From the NCBI RefSeq assembly GCF_016901735.1, contig NZ_JACLZC010000009.1:1-64000 (forward strand): 64,000 nucleotides of DNA, in the 5' to 3' direction. Below the pieces are notes generated by a model, which was given only the letters and a program-made list of their open reading frames with translations, was not told where the DNA came from and searched no databases. Position 1 is the first letter of the stretch. Every line of letters starts with the position of its first letter. Both the position numbers and the translations under genes were made by a program. This stretch comes from Pseudoflavonifractor phocaeensis (GTDB lineage: Bacteria; Bacillota; Clostridia; Oscillospirales; Oscillospiraceae). Shown here piece by piece: positions 54,634-63,222 of this stretch.

Positions 54634-54647
54634 GGACTCAATCCTTT

Positions 54648-55139
54648 CTATGCCTCATTTCCCGCGTGAGAATGACAGAGTTCTACCGCCTTTTCTACCG
54701 CGTTGAGGATGTTCTGATAGCCGGTACAGCGGCACAGATGGCCGGAGATGAGCTTTCTCAGCTCCTCCCGGGTGTAGGTCCTGCCGGAGCCCACAATCTC
54801 CACCGCGCTCATGATGATGCCCGGCGTACAAAAGCCGCACTGTACCGCGGCCTCTTCCACAAAGGCCCGCTGAATGGGGGACAAGGTCCCGTCAGGGGCC
54901 TGCAAGCCCTCCACCGTCAGGATGGCTTTTCCCTGGGCCCACACCGAGAGGTAAATACACGAGTCGATGGCCTTGCCGTCCACCAGCACGGTACACGCGC
55001 CGCACTCGCCCACCTCGCAGCCCCGTTTGACGCTGGTCAGACCCAGCCGGTTGCGCAGGGTGTCCAGCAGGGACTCCCGCGGGTCCACGCCCACCTCCAC
55101 CGGACGGCCGTTGACCGTCATTTGCAGCACCTGCATCAT
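54648..55139 (-). CDS. Xanthine dehydrogenase-type [2Fe-2S] subunit
   Basis: Electron-transfer subunit of a molybdenum hydroxylase, 163 residues. The plant-ferredoxin-like cluster motif CEVGECGACTVLVDG...SC and the second cluster CGFCTPG...CRCTGY are both intact. It overlaps the FAD subunit gene by four bases (ATGA). Functions with the two upstream genes. Confidence 0.93.
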   Translation of the reverse strand: MMQVLQMTVNGRPVEVGVDPRESLLDTLRNRLGLTSVKRGCEVGECGACTVLVDGKAIDSCIYLSVWAQGKAILTVEGLQAPDGTLSPIQRAFVEEAAVQCGFCTPGIIMSAVEIVGSGRTYTREELRKLISGHLCRCTGYQNILNAVEKAVELCHSHAGNEA

Positions 55140-56014
55140 ATCCGGGCACCTCCTTTGCGCCCGGCCTCCCGGAAGGCCCGGCCCGAAAGCTCTTTGACCA
55201 ATTGCAGCCGGAAGGCCTTGGACGCCCGCCAGCTGTCCCGGGGGTTCACGTCCTCCAGCGCCGCCTGTCCGATGCGCGCCGCCGCCGCTTCCACCGGCAG
55301 TCCGGCGCAGACCGCCTCGGCGTGAGGCGCCCGCATGGGCACAGGTCCCGCCACGCCAAAGGCCAGGCGCACTTCCTCCGCCCGGCGCTTGTCCGCCGAC
55401 AGCTTCACCAGGCAGGACACCCCCAGTGTGGCGATGTCCATGGCCGAGCGCATGGCGTATTTGATATAGTGGCCCGTCCAGCCCTGATAATGGCTCTTGG
55501 GGATGCGCACCGCCAGCAAAATCTCCTCATGGGTGAGGGCGGTCTTGCCCATCCCTTTGTACCACTGGGAGATGGGGACAATCCGCTCCCCCGCCGGGCC
55601 CCGGACCAGCAGGTCGGCGTCCAGCGCCACCAGGGTGGAGGCCGAATCCGCCGAGGTGATGCCGTTGCACACGTTGCCGCCGATGGTGCCCGCCGCCCGG
55701 AGCTGAGGTCCGCCGGCCTGGTCCACCGCCTCCCCCAGCACGGGGAGGTGTTTTTGGACGAGGGGGTCATAGGTCACGTCGCGGAAGGTGGTCAGCGCCC
55801 CGATGGAAAGGGTGCCGTCCTCCTCCATGGTCACGCCGGACAGCTCCCGCAGCTCGTGGATGGACACCAGCGAACAGCCCGCCAGCTTGCCCTCCCGGAT
55901 CTTGATGAGCACGTCGGTGCCGCCGGCGATGAGGACCGCCTCCGGGTCCCGCTGCAAGGCGGCGATGGCGTCGGCCACGTCTTTGGCCTGGTAGATGGAT
56001 CTAAAGTCATACAT
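55136..56014 (-). CDS. Xanthine dehydrogenase-type FAD-binding subunit
   Basis: A 292-residue CoxM/XdhB-like subunit that passes electrons to NAD+ or another acceptor. FAD motifs AGGTDVLIKIREG and TIGGNVCNGITSAD are present, and a C-terminal CO-dehydrogenase flavoprotein domain follows. It overlaps the Mo subunit gene by eight bases. Confidence 0.93.
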   Translation of the reverse strand: MYDFRSIYQAKDVADAIAALQRDPEAVLIAGGTDVLIKIREGKLAGCSLVSIHELRELSGVTMEEDGTLSIGALTTFRDVTYDPLVQKHLPVLGEAVDQAGGPQLRAAGTIGGNVCNGITSADSASTLVALDADLLVRGPAGERIVPISQWYKGMGKTALTHEEILLAVRIPKSHYQGWTGHYIKYAMRSAMDIATLGVSCLVKLSADKRRAEEVRLAFGVAGPVPMRAPHAEAVCAGLPVEAAAARIGQAALEDVNPRDSWRASKAFRLQLVKELSGRAFREAGRKGGARI

Positions 56015-58337
56015 GGTCCTTCCCTCCCTCTCCGATGAGTCCGGCGGCGGTGAACTGCTCCACCAGGTACTGGGGCGACATGGGGAGCCTGTTGAGAGCC
56101 ACGCCGGTGGCGTTCAGGATGGCGGCCCGGATGGCGGGGGCCACCGGGATGGCGGGAGGTTCCCCCAGAGCCTTGTTGCCAAAGGGTCCGGTGGGGTCGT
56201 CGGTCTCCACAAAGAGGGCGTGGAGCTCCGGATGGTCCATGGCGGTGGGCATTTTGTAGTCCAGCAGGTTGCCGTTTAAGAGCCGGCCCCTGGAGTCGAA
56301 CTTCATCTCCTCGCTGAGGGCCTGGCCGATGCCCATGCTCATGCCGCCGTGGACCTGGGCCTCCGCCAGGGCAGGGTTAATGAGCTTGCCCGAATCGTGG
56401 ACATTCACCAAATGGAGGATCTTTACCTTGCCCACCGGGATGTCCACCTCCACCTGGGCAAAGCAGCAGCCAAAGGCAAAGGTATTGTCCTTACACTGGT
56501 TGGTATCCTCGGCGGTGATGTGGACCGAGCGGCGGAAGGAGTAAAAGGCCTCCTGGGAAATCTCCTCCAGGGTGCGCAGAACCTCCCCGGTGGAGGCGTC
56601 GCACACCGCCCGGTTTTGGATGGTCAGCCCCTCCGCCGGGCGGTCCAGCACCTCGGCGGCGTAGTCCAGCAGCTTTTGGCGGAATTGCAGTCCCACCTTC
56701 TTGATGGCCATGCCGGTGACGTAGGTCTGCCGGGAGGCATAGGCCCCGGTGTCAAAGGGGGTAATGTCGGTATCCTGGAAGGAGACGATGTGTACATCCT
56801 CGGTGGGGATGCCGATGGCTTCGGCGGCCATCTGGCAAAAGACCGTATCGCCGCCCTGGCCGATCTCGGTGGCCCCCACCGAGAGCTGCACCGTGCCGTC
56901 CTGGTTGAGGACGATACGGGCCGAGGCTGTTTCCAGGGAAATAGGCCACACGCCGGTTTTGTAGACAAAGACCGACATGCCCACCCCCCGGCGTATTGGT
57001 CCGGTCTGGTTCTGATACGCCCGGCGCAGCTCGTCCCAGCCGATGAAGGCCGCCCCCTTTTCCATACACGCCTTGAGTCCGGAGCTGTGGCAGGTGATGC
57101 CGTTGGTGGGGTCCACATAGCCCTCGGGCATGAGGTTTTTGAGCCGGAATGTATAGGGGTCCCAGCCCATGGCGTGGGCGATGTCCTCCATGAGGCACTC
57201 GGCGGCCCAGGCCCCCTGAGGGATGCCGTAGGCCCGCATGGCGCCGGGGGCGGGCAGGTTAGTATAGACGGTATAAGCCTCCGACTTATGGCCCAAAACA
57301 TCGGCATAGATCTGCCGGAAGCCGTTGACCGAGTTTGCCACGATGGCGTGGCCGTGGGAGGCGTAGGAGCCCTGGTTGGACACCGCCCGGCAGGACCGGG
57401 CCATCAGGCGCATATCATCGTCCACCGCCGCTTCCACGTCGAAGTGCTCCGGATGGCGGGAGCGGGTATTTTGAAAAGTCTCCTCCCGGGTGAGCTCCAG
57501 CTTCACCGCCCGGCCTCCCACCTGGGTGGTGAGGTAGGCGTTGAGGGGCTCGTAGAGCACCTCCTGCTTGTTGCCAAAACCGCCGCCGATGTAGGGCTTG
57601 ATGACCCGGACCTGGCCCCAGGGGATGCCCAGGGCCTGGCCCACCACCCGGCGGACGATGTGGGGGATCTGGGTGGAGGACACCACGGTAATGCGGCCGT
57701 GCTCCATATAGGCGTAGGAGATGGGGTTTTCAATGTGGCAGTGCTGGACCTGCTGGGTGTCGTAATGCCCTTCAAAGCGGTGGAATTTGGGGGAGGCCAG
57801 CACCTCCTCCACGGTGGAAAACTCCGGGCAGTCCTTGGGGGGCAGATTGGTGACGGTGTGCTTGAGCACATTGTCGGGGCATTCCTGGTGGATGGGGGTG
57901 ACGCCGGGCGTCATGGCCGCCTCCGGCGTCAGCAGAGGGGGCAGCTCCTCGTACTCCACCCGGATGCGTTTTAAGGCCCGCTGGGCGATGATCTCATCCT
58001 CGGCCACCACGGCGGCGATGTCGTCCCCGTAGTAGCGCACCCGGCGGGTGAGCATCAGGCGGTCGCACACGTCCTGATGGGACGCCTCCACCGACCAGGG
58101 GTGGCCGGGGGTGGGATACGGGATCTGGGGCACGTCAAAGCAGGTGACCACCTTGACCACCCCGTCCAGGGCGGCGGCGGCGGAAACGTCGATTTTTTTG
58201 ACAAAACCATTGGCAATGGTGCTGTGGAGCACCTTGGCCACCAGCATGGGGCGCTCCCCCATGTCGTCGGTATAGTACGCACGCCCGGTGACCTTGTCCA
58301 CAGCGTCCACACGGGTGAGCTTTCTGCCTACTTCCAT
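56007..58337 (-). CDS. Xanthine dehydrogenase-type molybdenum-binding subunit
   Basis: Catalytic subunit of 776 residues. N-terminal a/b-hammerhead (VDAVDKVTGRAYYTDDMGERP), then MPT-binding segments IGGGFGNKQE, GATEIGQGGDT and, near the C-terminus, NKALGEPP, whose Glu is the catalytic base of the family. ATG 58337 is preferred for AAGGAGG nine bases upstream. Substrate is most likely a purine, judging from the neighbours; the pocket cannot be read with certainty. First gene of a three-subunit operon. Confidence 0.92.
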   Translation of the reverse strand: MEVGRKLTRVDAVDKVTGRAYYTDDMGERPMLVAKVLHSTIANGFVKKIDVSAAAALDGVVKVVTCFDVPQIPYPTPGHPWSVEASHQDVCDRLMLTRRVRYYGDDIAAVVAEDEIIAQRALKRIRVEYEELPPLLTPEAAMTPGVTPIHQECPDNVLKHTVTNLPPKDCPEFSTVEEVLASPKFHRFEGHYDTQQVQHCHIENPISYAYMEHGRITVVSSTQIPHIVRRVVGQALGIPWGQVRVIKPYIGGGFGNKQEVLYEPLNAYLTTQVGGRAVKLELTREETFQNTRSRHPEHFDVEAAVDDDMRLMARSCRAVSNQGSYASHGHAIVANSVNGFRQIYADVLGHKSEAYTVYTNLPAPGAMRAYGIPQGAWAAECLMEDIAHAMGWDPYTFRLKNLMPEGYVDPTNGITCHSSGLKACMEKGAAFIGWDELRRAYQNQTGPIRRGVGMSVFVYKTGVWPISLETASARIVLNQDGTVQLSVGATEIGQGGDTVFCQMAAEAIGIPTEDVHIVSFQDTDITPFDTGAYASRQTYVTGMAIKKVGLQFRQKLLDYAAEVLDRPAEGLTIQNRAVCDASTGEVLRTLEEISQEAFYSFRRSVHITAEDTNQCKDNTFAFGCCFAQVEVDIPVGKVKILHLVNVHDSGKLINPALAEAQVHGGMSMGIGQALSEEMKFDSRGRLLNGNLLDYKMPTAMDHPELHALFVETDDPTGPFGNKALGEPPAIPVAPAIRAAILNATGVALNRLPMSPQYLVEQFTAAGLIGEGGKDHV

Positions 58338-58421
58338 AAGCGCGCCTCCTTGCGTTATGAGTTCCATTTCATTATAGCGCATCGGCAGGCAAAAAGAAAG
58401 AGCGCCCGCCGCCGCTTTCCC

Positions 58422-58449
58422 TTGATTTCCTGGGGCAATGTGCTATGAT
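58422..58449 (+). promoter_or_regulatory. Promoter of the hydantoinase/mocA operon
   Basis: TTGATT (58422-58427), 16 bases, TATGAT (58444-58449), in the gap between divergent Mo hydroxylase and hydantoinase genes. Confidence 0.55.
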
Positions 58450-58520
58450 AAGAGCAGAATTCCCCCTCTTTTCCCTGAATTTGGCGGCTTATCCGCCGGA
58501 CTGACAAAGGAGGTCTTTCC

Positions 58521-59903
58521 ATGTCCATCCTCATCCAAAACGGCACGCTGGTGCTGCCCGACGGGCCGGTCAAAGCCGACCTGCGCATCGCTGACGGCCG
58601 CATCGCCCAGATCGGTCCCAACCTGGACCCGGCGGACAGCCAGCTGCTGGACGCCGCGGGCAAGCTGATCTTCCCCGGCTTCATCGACACCCACACCCAC
58701 TTTGAAATGAACAAGGGCACCGTCAAGGAGACGGCGGACAACTGGACCACCGGCACCCGCGCCGCCGTGGCCGGCGGCACCACCTGCGTGCTGGACTTCG
58801 CCGAACCCGCCCCGGGCTGTTCCCTCCAGTCGGCGCTGGACACCTGGCATGACCGGGCCGACGGCCACGCCTCCTGCCACTACGGTTTCCATATGACCAT
58901 CAAGGACTGGGACCCCCGCATCCGGTCAGAACTCCCCGCCATGACCGCCGCCGGCGTCACCTCCTACAAGGTCTACCTGGCCTACCAGGGCCTCCAGGTG
59001 TCCGACGCGGTGGCCTATGAGTCCATCCGCGCCGTGGCCGAAGAGAGCGGCGTGGTGGGCTGCCACTGTGAAAACGGCGACCTCATCAACGAGGCCATGG
59101 CCGCCCTGAAAGCCGCCGGGCGCCTGACCCCCGACGCCCACCCCCTGGCCCATCGGGACTTCATGGAGTCGGAGGCGGTGAACCGCTGGCTGACCCTGGC
59201 CGAGATGGCGGGGGCGCCGGTGAACGTGGTGCACCTCTCCACCCGCCGGGGGCTGCAGGCCGCCAGAGCCGCCCGGGCCAGAGGCCAAAAGCTCTATCTG
59301 GAGACCTGCCCCCAGTATCTGACCATGACGGAGGAAAAATACCACCTGCCCGGCTTTGAGAGCGCCAAGTATGTGTTCTCTCCTCCCCTGCGCACCCAGG
59401 ACGACGTGGACGCCCTGTGGGAGGCGGTCTCCGCCGGCGAGATCGACACCATCGGCACCGACCACTGCTCCTTCCACTATAACCCCACCAAGATGCTGGG
59501 CAAGGACGACTTCTCCGCCATTCCGCCCGGCATTCCCGGCGTGGAGCACCGCCCCGCCATTCTCTACACCTACGGCGTGAAGGAAGGGCGCATCTCCCTG
59601 GTACAGATGGCCCGGCTGCTGGCCGAACAGCCCGCCAAGCTCTTCGGTATGTACCCCCAAAAGGGCGTGCTCCAGGTGGGAAGCGACGCCGACCTGGTGC
59701 TCTTTGACCCGGATTGCACCTGGACCATCACCGCAAAAGAGCAGTACCAGAACGTGGACTACACTCCCTATGAGGGCATGGTCATGGCGGGCAAGACCGA
59801 CACCGTCCTTTTGAACGGCAAGATCGCCGTGGCGGGCGGCAAGGTGGTGGAGGAGAACCTGGGCCGCTACGTCCGCCGGGGTCCCGCCCAGTTCTGGCGC
59901 TGA
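58521..59903 (+). CDS. hyuA: Dihydropyrimidinase/D-hydantoinase-family amidohydrolase
   Basis: Cyclic amidohydrolase of 460 residues that opens hydantoin- or dihydropyrimidine-like rings. Binuclear metal site: DTHTHFE, the carbamylated Lys in TSYKVYL, HCENGD, NVVHLSTR and the Asp in GTDHCS. AAAGGAGG lies upstream of the ATG. Homologues called HyuA occur with xanthine dehydrogenase genes in the anaerobic purine-degradation clusters of gut bacteria, so a purine-ring intermediate is a likely substrate. Confidence 0.9.
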   Translation: MSILIQNGTLVLPDGPVKADLRIADGRIAQIGPNLDPADSQLLDAAGKLIFPGFIDTHTHFEMNKGTVKETADNWTTGTRAAVAGGTTCVLDFAEPAPGCSLQSALDTWHDRADGHASCHYGFHMTIKDWDPRIRSELPAMTAAGVTSYKVYLAYQGLQVSDAVAYESIRAVAEESGVVGCHCENGDLINEAMAALKAAGRLTPDAHPLAHRDFMESEAVNRWLTLAEMAGAPVNVVHLSTRRGLQAARAARARGQKLYLETCPQYLTMTEEKYHLPGFESAKYVFSPPLRTQDDVDALWEAVSAGEIDTIGTDHCSFHYNPTKMLGKDDFSAIPPGIPGVEHRPAILYTYGVKEGRISLVQMARLLAEQPAKLFGMYPQKGVLQVGSDADLVLFDPDCTWTITAKEQYQNVDYTPYEGMVMAGKTDTVLLNGKIAVAGGKVVEENLGRYVRRGPAQFWR

Positions 59904-60487
59904 TGGCGGCGCGCATCGGCTGCGTGGTGCTGGCCTCCGGGTTTGGGCGGCGGTTTTCCGGCGGCAACAAGCTCCTCGCCCCGGTGGACGGCGTCCCCCT
60001 GGCCCAGCGGACGCTGAAGCTGCTGGCCCCGCTTCCCTTTGCCCGGCGGGTGGTGGTGAGCCAGTGGTCTCAGGTGCGGGCTCTGGCGGTCCGCGCCGGC
60101 TTTGAGGCGCTGGATAACCCCCAGTCCGCCGAGGGCATCGCCGCCTCGGTGCGCATGGGCACGGCAGCCATGGAGGGGCTGGACGGCGCCCTCTTCGCCG
60201 TGTGCGACCAGCCGTTTTTGACTACAGCCAGTATTCAAAGATTAATTGACACTTTTTCAGAATCAAACAATTCCATTTGCGCCCTCTCCTTTCAGGGGCA
60301 GCGGGGCAATCCGGCGGTCTTTCCGGCGGCCTTCTTCCCCGCCCTTTCCGCCCTGAAAGGCGACCGGGGCGGCGGACAGATCATTCGCGCCCACCCGGAG
60401 GCGCTGGTACTGGTGGAGTGCGCCTCGGCCTGGGAGCTTATGGACATCGACCGGGCGGAGGATCTGCGCCGCCGCATAGAACCATAA
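59903..60487 (+). CDS. MocA-like molybdenum cofactor cytidylyltransferase
   Basis: A 194-residue MobA/MocA nucleotidyltransferase, thought to attach CMP (or GMP) to Mo-molybdopterin to make the form used by xanthine dehydrogenases. The signature LASGFGRRFSGGNKLL, the metal site VCDQPF and GNPAVFP are visible. Start and the hydantoinase stop share one base (TGATG). Its presence next to a Mo hydroxylase supports cytosine-dinucleotide cofactor for that enzyme. Confidence 0.85.
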   Translation: MAARIGCVVLASGFGRRFSGGNKLLAPVDGVPLAQRTLKLLAPLPFARRVVVSQWSQVRALAVRAGFEALDNPQSAEGIAASVRMGTAAMEGLDGALFAVCDQPFLTTASIQRLIDTFSESNNSICALSFQGQRGNPAVFPAAFFPALSALKGDRGGGQIIRAHPEALVLVECASAWELMDIDRAEDLRRRIEP

Positions 60488-60601
60488 CAAGGATTTAATA
60501 GTCTTGTAATAACATCCGTTTGGTTTATTAACATCTTTCGGATATCATAATCCCTGCAAGAGACAGTTTCTTTTCATTTCATTGTATCCTCTTTCCTAAA
60601 C

Positions 60602-60638
60602 AAAAGACCGGACGTCAGGAGCAGGCGTCCGGTCTTTT
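60602..60638. terminator. Bidirectional terminator after mocA
   Basis: AAAAGACCGGACG (60602-60614) and CGTCCGGTCTTTT (60626-60638) form a perfect 13-bp stem with A and T tracts. Confidence 0.88.
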
Positions 60639-60692
60639 GCGTTGTCTGTCTTGAGGCATCCGCAGGCGCTGGCAGAGGCCGCCAAAAAGGAA

Positions 60693-60717
60693 GGCCCCGG
60701 ACCGATGGTCCGGGGCC
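60693..60717. repeat. 25-base palindrome, copy 1
   Basis: GGCCCCGGACC-GAT-GGTCCGGGGCC, identical to the copy at 61074-61098. Confidence 0.9.
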
Positions 60718-61073
60718 ACAGCTTGTCCAAAAAGTCTATCGTCTCCCTTCAAAGTACAAGTATCCTGTGGAAAAGATGCAAATTGCCGCAGAATCGTTTT
60801 TCGATTCCCCGCGGGAACGGCCCTACGCGGGCGGCGCCAGGCCCTTTTCCCGAAAAGGGCCTGGACCAAAAGGGGCAGAAGGGGGGACACCCCCCTTCTG
60901 CACTTCCCCCAGGTGCGCTGAACCCCTGCCGGGTATCGTTCCCTTTTACCCGCAGGGGGCTCCCCGTGCGTGGGAAGCACCCCCATATCGTAGGGGCGGC
61001 CCTTGTGGTCGCCCGCTTCCATGCAGGCACTTTGACCTTTCCTGTTCCGCATTCCATTTTTTCGAAAGACCGA

Positions 61074-61098
61074 GGCCCCGGACCGATGGTCCGGGGCC
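61074..61098. repeat. 25-base palindrome, copy 2
   Basis: GGCCCCGGACC-GAT-GGTCCGGGGCC. Same orientation-neutral unit as copy 1, 381 bases away. Confidence 0.9.
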
Positions 61099-61116
61099 AG
61101 ATTCTCCCTTTCTTTG

Positions 61117-61145
61117 CCTACTTTCTTTCTGAGAAAGAAAGTAGG
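61117..61145. repeat. Palindromic repeat just after the ABC permease stop
   Basis: CCTACTTTCTTTCT / AGAAAGAAAGTAGG, perfect 14-bp stem with one central base. On the minus strand it is followed by CAAAGAAAG, like the copy in the Ca2+ ATPase gene (8807-8834). Confidence 0.85.
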
Positions 61146-62132
61146 TCAGCGGTCCTCGCGGAAGTAGGCGTTGCCCAGGCTGGCGGGGGGCTGGCTCTCC
61201 CGGCGCTGGCGGATGCTGACGGCGATGAGGACCACCACGGTGGCCACATAGGGAATGGTATCATAAATGGGGATCATCCGCACGCCGCCGAAGTCCAGAT
61301 AGAGGCGGAGAATAGAGAGCGCGCCGAATACCAGGCTGCCCAGCAGGGCGCGGGAGGGGCTCCAGGTGGCGAAGATGACCAGCGCCACGGCGATCCAGCC
61401 CTTGCCGGCGATGCAGTCGTGGACCCACACGCCGTTTTGCTCGGCCATGACGATGTACATCCCGCCCAGGCCGCAGATGCCGCCGCCCAGGCAGGTGGCC
61501 AGATACCGGTAGGCGGTCACGTTGACGCCGGCGGCGTCGGCGGTGGCCGGGTCCTCGCCCACCGAGCGGAGGTTCAGGCCGCTTCTGGTGCGTTTCAGGA
61601 ACCAGGCCATGAGAATGGCCAGCACAATGCCCAGATAGACCAGATAATTGTAGGAAAACAGCAGCTGTCCCACCACCGGCAGGTCCTTGAGGCCGGGAAT
61701 GCCGCCGATAAAGACGTTCTTGGTGTTCTGGCTCACGGCCACGAAGCCGCCGGCGGCGGTGCCCATGGCCTCGCCCACCAGATTGCCGAAGCCCGTGCCG
61801 AAGATGGTCAGCGCCAGGCCGGTGACGTTCTGATTGGCCCGGAGGGTGATGGTGAGCACGCTGTAAATGAGGGCCCCCAGCACCGCGCACAAAAAGGCGC
61901 ACACCGTGCCGATCAGCGCGGCCACCGCGCCGGAGGCCGAAGCTCCCATGGCCTGCTCATAGTAGTAGGCGCCGGCCAGACCGGCCACGCCGCCCATATA
62001 CATCATACCCTCCACGCCCAGGTTCAGATTGCCCGACTTCTCAGTCAGGATCTCGCCCAGGGTGCCGAAGAGCAGCGGCGCGCCGGCCGCCACCGCCGCC
62101 ACCAAAAAGGAAATGGTAAAAACCTTATCCAT
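61146..62132 (-). CDS. Nucleoside ABC transporter permease 2 (NupQ-like)
   Basis: A 328-residue inner-membrane permease of the BmpA-dependent nucleoside importer family (related to simple-sugar permeases). Family-typical segments: GALAPLLFGTLGEILTEKSGNLNLGVEGMM-like opening, LRANQNVTGLALTIFGTG in the middle and SGLNLRSVGEDPATADAAGVNV near residue 200. It overlaps permease 1 by eight bases. Imports purine or pyrimidine nucleosides by homology. Confidence 0.88.
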   Translation of the reverse strand: MDKVFTISFLVAAVAAGAPLLFGTLGEILTEKSGNLNLGVEGMMYMGGVAGLAGAYYYEQAMGASASGAVAALIGTVCAFLCAVLGALIYSVLTITLRANQNVTGLALTIFGTGFGNLVGEAMGTAAGGFVAVSQNTKNVFIGGIPGLKDLPVVGQLLFSYNYLVYLGIVLAILMAWFLKRTRSGLNLRSVGEDPATADAAGVNVTAYRYLATCLGGGICGLGGMYIVMAEQNGVWVHDCIAGKGWIAVALVIFATWSPSRALLGSLVFGALSILRLYLDFGGVRMIPIYDTIPYVATVVVLIAVSIRQRRESQPPASLGNAYFREDR

Positions 62133-63222
62133 GCTTCTTCTCCCCCTTTCCCCGGAAAATCAGCCGGTAGCGGATGAAAAACTCACAGCCCAGCATAAAG
62201 AAGAGGATGATGCCGGTGAGCATCTCCGCCGCCGAGGCCGGGATGGTGTACACCGTCTGGATGGTGTCGGCGCCCTTCTCCAGGATGCCCAGCAGCAGAG
62301 CGATAAAGACCATCACAAAGGGATTGAGCCGGGCCAGCCAGGCCACCGTGATGGCGGTAAAGCCGATGCCGCCGGCGGTGTTGTCGGTGAGGCTGCCGCT
62401 GGCCCCGGAGACCTGCAAAAAGCCCACCAGACCGGCCAGACCGCCGGAGAGGAACATGGTGCGCATGACGATGCGGGAGACGCTCATGCCCGCATACTGG
62501 GCGGTGCGGACGCTCTCGCCCACCACGGCGATCTCATAGCCCCCCTTGCAGTACTTGAGGTAGACAAACATCAGCACCGTCATCACCAGCACCACGATCC
62601 AGCCGATGTGGACCCCCAGCACGGTGGGCAGCATGGCGTTGGCGGCGAACATGGGGATCTTGGGGTAACCGTTGGCGCTCAGGTCGGCCCCCCAGGGACC
62701 GGCCTGGAGGTACTTGACATAGCCCAGGACGATATAGTTGAGCATCAGGGTAAACAGGGTCTCGTTGGTCCCCCACTTGGCCTTAAAGACGGCGGGGATG
62801 AGGCCCCACAGTCCGCCCACCACGATGGAGGCCACGGCCATAACCAGCAGCAGCGCCGGCTGGGGCAGCCGGTCGGCCCAGAAGAGGCCGAAGTAGGTGG
62901 CCGCCACAGCGCCGGCCAGAATCTGACCCTCGGCGCCGATGTTCCAGAATTTCATCTTGAAGGCAGGGGCGATGGCCAGGGCGGCCCCCAGCAGGGGAAT
63001 GGCCCGCTTGACGGTCTCCCGGATGACCCGGGGCTTGCCCAACGCGCCCTCCACCATGGAAGGATAGACCTCCAGGGGATTGTGGCCCAGAAGAAGAATG
63101 ATGAGCGCGCCCGCCGCCAGGGCCAGCACGATGGACAAAACACGGATGAGCCACGCCTTCCCGCCTGTAATGTCCTCCCGCTTGGCCAGGCGGATGAGGG
63201 GCTCTCTCTGCTCTTTGGTCAT
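62125..63222 (-). CDS. Nucleoside ABC transporter permease 1 (NupP-like)
   Basis: A 365-residue permease partnered with the preceding one. It shows AFKMKFWNIGAEGQILAGAVAAT and GYEIAVVGESVRTAQYAGMSV, characteristic of this family. ATG 63222 overlaps the ATPase stop (ATGA) and follows AAGGAGG; longer in-frame codons run inside the ATPase gene and are rejected. Confidence 0.88.
   Translation of the reverse strand: MTKEQREPLIRLAKREDITGGKAWLIRVLSIVLALAAGALIILLLGHNPLEVYPSMVEGALGKPRVIRETVKRAIPLLGAALAIAPAFKMKFWNIGAEGQILAGAVAATYFGLFWADRLPQPALLLVMAVASIVVGGLWGLIPAVFKAKWGTNETLFTLMLNYIVLGYVKYLQAGPWGADLSANGYPKIPMFAANAMLPTVLGVHIGWIVVLVMTVLMFVYLKYCKGGYEIAVVGESVRTAQYAGMSVSRIVMRTMFLSGGLAGLVGFLQVSGASGSLTDNTAGGIGFTAITVAWLARLNPFVMVFIALLLGILEKGADTIQTVYTIPASAAEMLTGIILFFMLGCEFFIRYRLIFRGKGEKKHG

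Larger units (their letters stand above)
60488..61145. repeat. Palindrome-rich intergenic region
   Basis: 658 bases without a gene. It holds a terminator (60602-60638), two copies of a 25-base palindrome (60693-60717, 61074-61098), hairpins GAATCG/CGATTC (60791-60806), AGGCCCTTTTC/GAAAAGGGCCT (60839-60862), CAGAAGGGGGG/CCCCCCTTCTG (60876-60900), a GTAGGGGCGGCC repeat (60991-61016) and the hairpin after the transporter gene (61117-61145). A long frame on the plus strand runs through but has no ribosome site and is repeat-derived. Confidence 0.7.

Noticed and set aside
56349-57974. A 541-codon frame opposite the Mo-subunit gene
   Set aside because: It mirrors the real gene's codon structure and lacks a start site; caused by few stop codons at high GC.
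60642-62177. A 511-codon plus-strand frame through the palindrome cluster
   Set aside because: It is composed of repeats followed by the complement of the ABC permease gene; no start signal.
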